Positions 45,401-57,400 of a stretch of DNA of 64,000 nt are shown one piece after another. The notes beneath the pieces are model-generated. The model saw nothing but the letters and a program-made list of their open reading frames with translations. It made no database searches and was not told the origin of the DNA. The DNA is from Trogon surrucura (lineage: Eukaryota > Chordata > Aves > Trogoniformes > Trogonidae). The position numbers and the translations under genes were made by a program. The stretch lies in the NCBI GenBank assembly GCA_020746105.1, contig CM036619.1:4928561-4992560 (forward strand), written 5' to 3'. Positions within the stretch are counted from its first letter, which is position 1. Every line of letters begins with the position of its first letter.

Positions 45401-48400
45401 TCTTTTTACTTAAATTAGGGAGACAGAATAATTATGATCACCAAAAGCCCAAGTGTTAGGTCACGGAAATGCAAATCTTTAACAACAAGCAACTTCAACA
45501 TGTTGATCAAGTTAATGTTGAAGAATCACAGACTTGAGTCATGATGCTTACAAAAAGGGAGGGGAAAAAAAGCAAATTTAGCTTCTGTAACATAACATCA
45601 AAAGAGCGTGTGCCTCAATATCTGTGGAAGACAAGGTCGGAACCAAGCTGCCCAGATGTAAAACAGATGAGATGACCCAAGATTTTTTTTGTAAAAAACC
45701 AGAATAACTGACAAACCCATCTGTCATGTTCCCAATGTCGACCCAGACTATCTGGATTCTGATGAAAGATCTGGTATGTGAGGAAATTGATGCTGAAAGT
45801 CAGGTTAGGAGAACAGTAAAAATAAGTGAGGAGATACTGAGGAGTGGGAAGCTGACCATGGGGAGTGTTCAAGGGTGAAGTTGGGAAATGATGCTGCTAA
45901 AGTTGGGAATGGTCTTGTTTATTATTTCGTTAAGAATCTTGGCATAAATGTTAGAAGTAAATTATGTGAAACTTCACCATAGAGCATAGGAGGCATGGTC
46001 AGAAAAGGAGGACTTGAGCATCATCCCAGGGAGGTTGTGGAGTCTCCTCTGGAGACATTCAAAACCCACCTGGATGGGTTCCTGTGTGACCTACTGTAGG
46101 TGATCCTGCTCTGGCAGGGGGGTTGGACTAGATGACTTTTCAAGGTCCTTTCCAACCCCTGACATTCTGTGGTCATACAGAAAGAAGGTTTAAAACCCAG
46201 ATGTATTAAAAGATCACACAGCTGGGAGCTAATAGTGGAACTGGGAGGTGATCAGTCAGAAACAGCCAGGATGTGGTAGATGGCCAAGAGCTGCTGTTCT
46301 GAGACAGTGGTACAACAGGGAAATGCATCATTAACTTGATGTTTCCAAGTGAACAATCACAGAATTGCCCAGACTATAAAAGACCTTTAAGATCATGAAT
46401 CCAATCGTTAACGTAGCACTGACGGGTCCTTCATTAAACCATATCCGTGAGCACTGTGTCTGCCCGACTCTTAAATACCTCCAGGGACTGGAACTCACCA
46501 CTGCCCTGGGCCACCTGTTCAATGCCTGATGACCTTTTCCTGAAGAAATTCTTCCTAATACTCAGTCTAAATTCCCTTGGTTCAACTTGAGGCCATTTCC
46601 CCTTGTCCTGTCACTTGTTACTCGGTTGAACGACCGGCCCCCACCTTGCTACAACCTCCGTTGAGGTTCATGTAGTTGTAGAGAGCAAGGAGGTCTCCCC
46701 TCAGCCTCCTTTTCTCCAAACTGATCAACCCCAGTTCCCTCAGCTGCTCCTCACAGGACTTGTTCCCCAGACCCTTCACCAGCTTTGTCGTCCTTCTCTG
46801 GACCCGCTCCAGCCCCTCAGTGTCTTTCTTGTTGTGAGGGGCCCAAAAACTGAACACAGGGTTTGAGATGTGGTCTCACCAGGGCCGAGTGCAGGGAGAT
46901 AATAACTTCCCTGCTCCTGCTGGCCACACCATTGCTGATCGAGGCCAGGATGCCATTGGCCTTCTTGGCCACCTGAGCACACTGCTGGCTTGTGTTCAGC
47001 CGCTGTCAGCTGACACCCCCAGGTCCCTCTTCTGCTGAGCAGCTTTCCAGCCACTCCTCCACAAGCCTGCAGCGCTGCCGGGGGTGATGAAAGTGTGATT
47101 CTGCTCTGGTGACACCTCACGTGAAGTACTATGTCCAGCTCTGGAGCCCTCAACTCCAGAAGGATGTGGATCTGTTGGAGTGGGTCCAGAGGAGCCCACA
47201 AAAATAATCAGAGGGCTGGAGCACCTTTCCTGGGAGAGTGAACTGAGAGAGTTGGGGTTGTTCAACCTGGAGAAGAAAAGGCTCCAGGGGACCTTATAGC
47301 ATCCTGCCAGTCCCTGAAGGGGCTACAGGAAAGCTGGGGAGGGATTGCTTCCAAGGACCTCTAGAGACCAGACAAGGAGCAGGGGTTTGAAACTAAAGCA
47401 GGGTAGATTTTGACTAAATATCAGGAAGAAGTTCTTTGCTATGAGAATGGTGAAACACTGGAACGAGCTGCCCAGAGAGGTGGTGGAGGCTCCATCCCTG
47501 GAGACATTCAAGGTCAGGCTGGATGGAGCTCTGAGCAACCTGATCCAGTGAGAGATGTCCCTGCTCCCTGCGGGAGGTTGGAGTAGATGACCTTTAAAGG
47601 TCCCTTCCAGCCCAACGCGTTCTATGATCAGTGTGGTTGTGCTGGACCCTGTGGGGACTTCATGTAGAGAACAGTGGGTTTTGTTCGGGAAAGGTGAGCT
47701 GAAAGTGCATTAGCTTGAAAAACACCTGGAAGAATAAGTTTGAAGCCTGTTTTGTGAGAAGAGACTTAGTAGTAGCATAGCCTAGAATTAATTGAGAATT
47801 TGGTTTAAATCTAAAAATGCAATAAGGACTACTTAATCTGAAGGTCAGTGTGTATAACCTGACCATGAATAAATAAAAATGGAAGGAATTTTCTGGGCAT
47901 TTAAGCATCGCAGTTCTGGAGCAGCTTTCGAGAGGGGAAAGCGAGGATGGGAAAAGTGGTGCCTGACCTGTTACTGAAGGGCTGTGTGTTGTCGCTGGTG
48001 CTAGCAGAGGACTGAAATTGATAATCCCAGGAAACCACACCTCGAGTCTTACATAAGTAACGAGGAGCCTCCTGGGTTATGTCACGTGTGAAGATTTTGC
48101 TGCAAATTGTTACTGCTCTAGACCACGGAAAAGCTGAGTACTGATGCTGCGGGAGTTGTGAAGACTCGAGTCGGTACCTAACGCGCTTCTCTGGATTTCT
48201 GGTGGAATTTCCTAGATTGAAGCAACCGCAGGCAGATCTGCCTCACGTTGTCTGATCTGCAGCTGGCGTTTGAACTCAAGTTCGGCAGCGGCAGACTGTT
48301 TGTTCTACTTGTTTGCTGTTTAAAGGAAGCAGTAGGATGTAGTTTAATTGTAATAACGGAGAACTGCGACGTGTAGGCACAACTCCGGTGCTGTGTTCCC

Positions 48401-51400
48401 TTCTTCAGCAAGCTGTGCGGTGTGATCATCCAAGTCAAATGTGTGCGGCTGAAATGCACCTTTTATTCACTTCAGATGCATGCAACTCAGCTAAGTGTGA
48501 TCACAGAGGTAGTTTAAGTGGTTAGAAACTTAAAATTTTATAGGTGTCTGCTCAAGTAGCTGTGTTTAGGTGATTCCCTTTGGTGTCTGCTTTGAAACAG
48601 GTTCTTCACTGCAAAGAAGATGTAGTTCTCGATTTCCCAGCTGTGCCCTCTTGGCTGCTCAGATTCCCACCCAGGTGACTTGTGATATGGGAAAATACAG
48701 CTGATTTTAAGATTTTGTTCATTAATCAGGGCTGGGAGATACAGCAAATGGTGAACCTGCATGGGAAGAAGACAGACAGGCTCCTGATAGTAGGGGGTGT
48801 TTTTTCAGTTCTTAAGTGGTTTAAGAAAAGTTACTGGTTTAAACGTGCTGCGTTTTGCTGGTCCAAAAGCCTGCAAATTTGATTGTCGGTCTGATACAGC
48901 TGATAGCTAATTTGCGCTTTTTCTTTTTTTCAGTGCTTGCACCTCCTCCACCGTTGCCACCACCAGTACAGGGATATGCCTTTAAACCCCCTCCTCGACC
49001 AGATTTTGGCACTTCTGGGAGAACAATCAAACTGCAGGCCAACTTCTTTGAAATGGACATTCCTAAAATAGATATCTACCATTATGAATTGGATATAAAG
49101 CCAGAAAAATGCCCTAGAAGAGTTAACAGGTAATACTGTGCTTTACTTTTCCTCAGTTTATTTACATTCTTATTTTCCTTTGAAAATGCTGGTTTGAAGG
49201 CTTGGATGTCTGTCTTTTGTCATTGTTTGTACCAATAGCTTCCAACTTTGCATATCCATCAACAGGCACTTTTAATTGTTTTTTCTCCTACGTCTTTCTG
49301 TACCAATTCAAGTTTTCAGTGCTAATCATCCCTTCTTTTGATCAAGCTTGTCAGAATCTTAAGGTGCTGCTGATAAAGACCACTGATGACAGATGGATAA
49401 ACTGTATTAAGTCTAGGGGAGCGAGGGCAATAGAAACAAACTTGGTGATAAATACGGTTCTTTATAATGTTTGGTTAAATATTGGAGTGCAGCTGGCTGA
49501 CGACTCCTCCAGCAGGGAGTTGGTTACCGGCTTGTTTTCCCACCTTCCCCTCCTGACAAGGGGAGGCAAACCCAGTTTGTTTGTGCTGCTGCGAGAGGAT
49601 CGTGTAGGGACTAAATTAGGTAAGAAATTCTCCTCCATCAGTAGATTCTGTATAAGGGAAAGATACGCTCTTGAAACAGATAGCAAGGTGAAAACATGGC
49701 TACGTTGGCCAAGGAAACAAGCAGTTAGGTCTTGCATTTTGCGTATGTGCCCTATTAGTAACGGTGTGGCAACCTCATTGACTTGGAAAGTGGTGTTGCC
49801 AGAAGTGAAACTGGAGAACAGGACTTGGCACTGACTGGAAACCACAAGTGTCTTCATCATAACTACCTGCATCTTGACTGTAGAGGATCGGAATGGTGTG
49901 TTTATGTATTCAGGAGCATGTATTCAAAAAGGTCACATGGGTGGAATGTGCAGTCACGAACATGAACCAAGTGTGGACTCAAAAAAGCCGCCCGAAAGCC
50001 TAAGCTTTCTGAACATAAATTAATAAACTGGAGTGTGTTACCCATTGTTACACTAAACAGTAATGATAGCATTTTCATAGAGCAGCATTGCTATGCTTTG
50101 CAGTCCTGTTTTTTTTTTCTTTGATGATCTGTTATAAAACTAGTTCTTAAGCTAGTCAAGAAGTGTGTTCAGTTTTAAAAACAAACACAGCTCTGAGTGT
50201 GTTAAGCTGAACTCTCTTCTTGCCCAGAGAGGCAACCCTGCGGATTTCACTGAGATACTCCTAGTGCGTTGGGGCACTGAAAAAAAAAATTCAGCAGTCA
50301 CTTTTTTCATAGTGGGAGCCATGAGAGCTTTGCTTTCATCGACCATATCCCTGCCACCAGCTCCAGCCCTGACCAGCAGCGTGCAGCCGGCTGGTGCCCA
50401 TTGCCTCCGCAGCTCCTCTGCTGTACGTGGTGGTGTTCTGTGTGGTCTCCTCTGTCGCGGTCCGCTCTGTGGGTGCTGGCAGAGAGTGTAATTATTAAAT
50501 AACAAAGCAATTTTTCCCACTGAGAAGAGAGATTATTTTCAGTAGCAACTTCATTCTCCACTGACAGTTTTTGATCTGCCCTGCTTTGTCAGGTCAGTCG
50601 CTCTCTCTGTTGTGGTAAGAGGAGCAAGTATAAATCTGTGTAAAATAAATGCCTTTTGCAGTAAACAAGGGTGTCATGAATGTATTTGACAGCGGTATGG
50701 TGCAGTGTGGGAAGCATACAAATTAGATTCACCTAATTTAAGTGTATGCATTATCTCTTGAGTGTTTACTCCTGTACACATTACTCGTCTACCTGAGTTT
50801 GTGTGAGCTGTGACCATTCAGTCCTACATACATACCTGTATTTTGTGTGTGTTAGTGTACGTGGGATCATTCAGGATACACATGTAGTCCACTTCTAAAA
50901 GAGTTTTTTTTTTTTCAGCTGGTTTACACATTTCTAGTCATTTGATTACGCTGCTCTGATTTCTCTTTGTAGTAAATAGTTTTTTTTCATTACTTTATAG
51001 GTTGCAACCTCTAGAAAGGATAGAGGGAGATTTTATTTTGACTTAACGCTACTCCCTCATCAGTCCAAGCTTCATTTTTCACTTTTGTTCTAGGGCTTAC
51101 TACAGCTTGAACTGTGACACTGTGTACAGTGTGTGTGCAAGTTCCACAGTGACGAGATGTGAGCAGGACTGGAAAACAGACAACGCACTGCTGTGCCAAA
51201 TTAATAGCCAAATAAACAATTCTTCACGTGTCCCAGAAGGGCCAGAGCTGTTTGGATGGTTAGACAGGCAGAGTGGGCAATGTGATTTTGGTTTTGCACC
51301 ATGGATCTCCTCAGTTTAATTCACTAGGACTTGTAAAAGATTCAAGCTGCATCTCACAGTCGCTGGCCCCAAGGTTTCGGTGTGTTTGCACGATACTCGG

Positions 51401-54400
51401 TAGAAAGTAATTCCGAAGGGCTTAAGTTAGTGAATTGGTAAATCACTCTTTTAACTTCACATGGTGAAAATAACTTACTTTTTGTAAGATCGCTCCACCC
51501 ACAGCTGAGAAGCACCATTGCTCAATGTGGTCTGAAGCTTGAAAACCTTAATTAAGTGGAAGTGTTCGTTTTTATATAAAGTAGTTCACAGTTGGAACAA
51601 CTTGCTCAATAGAAGAGTGGGTTTTCCATTGCTCAGACTTTTCCTTAAGGTTGAAAAATACCTCATCCTCCCACCCTGCAAACTGAGTACTTGTTTAATG
51701 AGATATTGCAGACCTGAGGCAGAAATTACTGGGTCAGGTTTTATTCATACCTCTCAGGAGGGCAGGGAAGTTTCTCTCCGTGGTCACATCTTGTCTCACA
51801 GCCTTGGCACGTGGCAGAGGAGTTTTCAATTAAATCATTATTTTCTTTGCTTGAATGAGTTCAGAGTTTCATCTGAGCTTTTGCATTGCTATAGGATTTA
51901 ACTGTGTGCTGGCTTCATCACCTTTCCAAGTCAAAGTGGATGAAATTGTCACCTGCAGCCTGTCCGAGCTGCTAGTTGACAGCAGCACTGATGCAAGGGT
52001 GTGCAATGGTTTTCCCTTCTGTGGCAGTTTAACTTCTTAATGCCTGTTAGCTCCGAGCTCTACTTTAAAGAATCTGCTGGTGGCTTTCAAATTTTACAGC
52101 TTTGTGCTACAGCTAGCCCGAAGGATGGGGCGTTTGAACCAAAGACCTTTGGCATCAGAGGGTGTTATCCTTCCACAGACCTCTCATCGGCTGGTGAACT
52201 GCTTTGCATGACCAGTGGGTAAACACTGTGGTTTGACAAGAACTTTGTGAGCGTTTACCTCGTTTATACAAACATGCAACCTAATTCCAGCTGTGCTTAA
52301 ATGAATTTATATTCTTAAGGTGCACAGGTCGCAGCGAATGCACACAGCCGCCTTTGTTGGATGGATGCCAGTTTTGTTGTGTACGTGAAAAATTACTTTT
52401 AAAAGTCATTTTCTCGGAGCGATATAAAAAGCTTGTGCATCACCGTCATCACAGAGCTGTTGTCCTTACGCTGAGGCTCTAAGCTTGAGTAGTGATTTCT
52501 TTTTTGAAAGCTTCTCAGGCTGCTGAGGTTTTGGTCCATGGTCCTGTAGGACAGGGAAGCAGAAACCCCAGGAGAATAACCAGACACCGCTTGGCTTGAG
52601 TTTGGGGAAGGTGTGAGGTTTTGCTTCACCACTTTCAGTATATCTCAGAAAAGAGGAAGGAAATCTGAAAAAGCTAAAAATAGCTGCTTTAAGAAAACAG
52701 TTTAGTCTGTGAAAAGGTTGCTTTGATTCAGATCGGTCAAACAAATCTTGCTTTATTACCCACCAGTGGGTGACCTTTTCATATACCTAATGCCTCTAGT
52801 CATAAATATTAGTGTTGGTGTTCATCTGCTACTTAACATTAAAAGCAAAGAGTTGAATTAACGTGATCTTTTTGTATTTTCAGAGAAATAGTGGAGCATA
52901 TGGTTCAGCACTTTAAAACCCAGATTTTTGGGGATCGCAAACCAGTGTTTGATGGAAGAAAAAACCTTTATACAGCTATGCCGCTTCCTATTGGGAGAGA
53001 TAAAGTAAGTTTTAAATAGAAAAGTTTCTAATTTGAGATTTTAGTGTATTGTTTGCACAGCTTTTGTAATAACTGATAGAAACTGATTTTTCTATTTCTG
53101 GAGTAGATGTCTTCAGTTGCCGCTTTGCTCAGGTCTGGTTTGCCAGGACAGAAGCATGAGTTGTGCCATCAAAACGGTCACTCCCCTTTCCGTATTCCTT
53201 CTTGTCTCCCTCTCTTTCTCCCCACTAACCTGATTTCTACTGGTTTGCTGAGCGGGACCAGCCGCCCAAGACAGTAGACGAATTCCATGCTGGCACTAGG
53301 GAGAAAGTGAAAACTCGGTTGAGTTTGGGAGAGGGGAGTGGAATCGCCTCTCTGGGCAGCAGCAAACTGCTGTGTCGGCACGTTATTCTCACCAAAACCC
53401 ACCGTAAGGTATTCTTGCTCTCCCACTAGCTGAAGAAACTCCTCGATCCCTCTGTTGCCGGTATGGAACCTCTTCCGTGATCCTTTATGACGTGAGACCC
53501 AAATTAAACTGCAAAGTTTAAGGCTCTATAGCTTAGTCCTGGGGCAGTTGAAGAGGACTCGTGTGTTCCATGTGCCAGCTCTTCTCCTGAGGCGGTGACC
53601 TCTTTGGTCGCTGGTGAAGTGGCAGGGACTGCATTGAAACCTGCTAAGGTACAAACCCTGTAAAATAATTCAGGCTGCTCATCTGCGGTCTGGATTTTCT
53701 GTGGCCTTTGTTTCGACAAACACTTGAGGATACAGTCATTCTCGTTACTGGTTTGTACTGCGGTACTTCCCAGAGGCCGTTCTGCTGTGGGTGCAAGGCG
53801 AGCCATGCCGAGTTACGGAGGAGGACTGTCCTATCCCACAGGTGTTGATTATAATATAAGTAGACAGAAGTAAAATGTAAGGAGGAAAGGGGAATACTGA
53901 GAAATGTCGAAAATTGCTCATGTGATAGAACTCACGTCTCCAGAAATTCAGTAGTGACATGCTGCAAAATAGTTCATGCTGTCCTTTGCTGTCTCACATT
54001 GTTTGCCTGTGCACTGCTTGATGTAGTTAGTAGTTCTACCTGAATCAAGTTCTTAATCTCATATGTGTAATTTTTATTTCCTCCAAATGTGTTTAAGTGA
54101 ATGTCATGCGGCAAAGCTCAGTCTCTACTTCAGTCTTAATTATTTTTCATTAACTGATAAGGTAAGGTCTGGGAAAACTACAAAGGAACCATTAACAGTA
54201 TTAGATTTTTCTTTTTGTATTGCTTTCACATATAGTACTCCAGTTTCTGCAGATTTGACACATAACTTACAAAGTATGTGGCAAAGATGGAATGATACTT
54301 AATGGGTGTCTCCTCGGGGTTTAAACAACCCCCATGGATGCACGCATTCTTAGCTTGGAACTAAAATACTTTCCAACTTGTGGCTGATTGGTGATACATG

Positions 54401-57400
54401 TTTTTTTCAACAAGTATGAAGTTCTGCGTTCAAGTAAAGACAAATGAAATCCAGTTCATCCATGGAGGATGAATAAACCGGGATCAAATTAATCCTCAGA
54501 TCTAATGAGGCTTTGTGAGATGTAAGTTGACCCTCCTCTGACCGAGAACTGGCTGAGATGACCTCCTCCTCCTGTTCCTTCTGAAACCTGCTGACCAAAC
54601 AGGGCTCGATCCTCGATACTGTGGGTTTCACAGAATCACAGAACATTAGGGGCTGGAAGGGACCTCAAAAGATCATCTAGTCCAGCCCCCCTGCCACAGC
54701 AGGATCACCTACAGTAGGTCACACAGGAACGCGTCCAGGCGAGTTTTGAATGTCTCCAGAGAAGGAGACTCCACAACCTCCCTGGGCAGCCTGTGCCAGG
54801 GCTCTGTCACCCTCACTGTGAAAAAGTTTTTTCTAATATTTTTGTGGAACCTCTTATGTTCCAGCTTGTACCCATTGCCCCTTGTCCTGCCATTGGACAT
54901 CATTGAAAAGAGCCTGGCTCTGTCCTCCTGACACTCCCCCTTGACATCTTTATAAACATGAATGAGGTCACCCCTCAGCCTCCTCTTCTCCAAGCTAAAG
55001 AGCCCCAGCTCCTTCAGCCTTTCCTCATCAGGGAGATGTTCCACTCCCTTCATCATCTCTGTGGCTCTGTACTGGACTCTCTCCAGCAGTTCCCTGTCCC
55101 TCTCGAGCTGAGGGGCCCAGAACTGGACACAATATTCCAGATGTGGCCTCACCAGGGCAGAGTAGAGGGGCAAGAGGACCTCTCCTGACCTACTTGCTAC
55201 TCCCCTTCTAACACACCCCAGGATGCCATTGGTCTTCTTGGCCATGAGGACACATTGCTGGCTCATGGCCATCCTGCTGCCTACTAGTTTCAAAGGCCGT
55301 GCGTGTTCTTCTGTACATATATTTGTGTTATTACCCTGGAGGAAAGACCTAATGGAGATAAATCTTGAGCCGGTTTAAGTGAGACGTGGGAAAATTTAGC
55401 TTAACGAAGGAAATTTCTACATGGTGCTAAGTTGGTTTAAGCATAGTTTAAATCAGGATAAAGCTTGTAGCTATTAGGACTTAGAGTAGGTTTCTTTGGC
55501 TGTTTTGCACCTAACAAATGCAACGAGTTTCCTGCACGTCTGATTGTGTTTAGGATCACGTTGAAAAGCTTCATGAACATCTAATGGTTAATAGGTGATC
55601 CTTAATCCAAGTGGAAGAAGACCTTGGTTCATTTGCAGTGTGCATTGGCAGAACTGACGATAATCATAGAATCATAGAATATTAGGGATTGGAAGGGACC
55701 TCGAAAGATCATCAAGTCCAATCCCCCTGCCAGAGCAGGAATGCCTAGACTATGCCACACAGGAACGTGTCCAGGCAGGTCTTGAATGTCTCCAGAGAAG
55801 GAGACTCCACAACCTCCCTGGGCAGCCTGTTCCAGTGTTCCGTCACCCTCACTGAGAAGAAGTTTCTTCTCGAGTTTAAGCGGAACCTCTTATGTTCCAG
55901 TTTCAGCCCATTACCCCTTGTCCTATCATTGGTTATCACCGAGAAGAGCCTGGCTCCATCCTCGTGACACTCACCCTTGATATATTTGTAAACGTTAATG
56001 AGGTCACCCCTCAGTCTCCTCTTCTCCAATAAAACAGAAGGCTGACACCAAATTGCCAACTTTTATATTTTTTGCTCCTTCTCTTGCACTTTAATTAACA
56101 CATTCTGTCTTCATCTCCTCTCTGTAGTGGTTGTTCTGGGGTTGGGTTTTTTTCTGGTCCTTGCCGACAGCTCCACTTCTCTTACAACTTTTTAAATTCT
56201 TTTGAATATTTTTCTATTTGGCCTTCCTGGCTACCATACCTATTATATCTTATTTTCAGTCTTCAATCCCTTTCAAAACAAATGTGGAATATGTAAATAT
56301 TAGCATAATATTTTCTTAATTTTTACTTGCACACATGGAGGAGAAAGAAGTGTATAAAGGCACTGGCAAGACCTCTTACATGCATAGCTTGAGATTTCCA
56401 GACAAGTCCGTGGGAGGCAGGCACCGAAATACTTGATTGGAAACCTTGAGTCTGTTTTCCTCTGAAGCCCTGGTGAGGAAAAGCACTTAGATTAACAGAG
56501 AAAAGGTAGGTCGTATGCTCAAAACATCCATGCGATGCTGATTATTTTATCATTTGATGGAGAATTCCCCAGAAACACATGGTCAAGTTCAATTTTAAAC
56601 AGTGACGTGCTGATTTGCGTGAGTCAGTCAGAATGCATCAGCCACTAAACCTATTCTTAAGAACAGCTTTCAAATTTTTCCACATTCTTCATGATTTTTC
56701 TCATCCCTGCAGTAGCATCCCTTTCGTTTAGTTCCTTTAGCTGCAGTATTACATCGACTGTGCTGCAATTTAGCAGTGGGTTTAGCGGGTAGCAGGTTAG
56801 TGACTGAGATTATTATTTTTTTTGTTTGAGGATAGATTGCCCTTGGTGAAACTACAGGAAATGAACCAGTAAATTTGGATTTGGAGTCTATTTCTAATAG
56901 TAAAGTCCATGGTAAAATTCTCATTCAAAACTACTTTGTCTTGAAATTTTTCGTATTTTGCTTACTCTGTCAGATATGAGTGTGTTCTTTTGCCCATAAT
57001 ATATAGAGTGGGTTAAATAAAATATTACTGATAAATTTAAATTCTGATTAGCAATGCCTAAAGATATATATAATCTTGTGCATGTGGATTAAAGACACTT
57101 TTTTTTGTCCTAATGTGTTTTTATGATTTTTTTTTTTTTAAAAAAAGCAAGCGTTTTTCAATAGTGTGTAATTCAGGTGAGATATTAAAAGAAGAAAAAT
57201 CTGGGAAGTGGGATTTAAACCTTCCTTATTTGAGGAATTATTGATTCTTTATTCAACTGCTTTGAAACAGGGTTAAACCCAGCAGCAAATATTGTTCTGG
57301 CCAAATTGAGCAGTGTGAATTCCCCGTCATAGCTACGCTAAACTTAATTGATATTTGCAGTCTAGCAACCAGAATAGAAATTCTTCAGTTCTGGATCTTT

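Noticed and set aside
49202-49834. 210-codon frame in AGO2 intron 2
   Set aside because: No recognisable domain, start context or splice relation to AGO2. It is considered a chance frame in intron sequence.
54709-55293. 194-codon minus frame as a host gene (likewise 43506-44003 and 57787-58455)
   Set aside because: These are the ORF2 C-terminus of 5'-truncated CR1 copies and have no promoter or start of their own.
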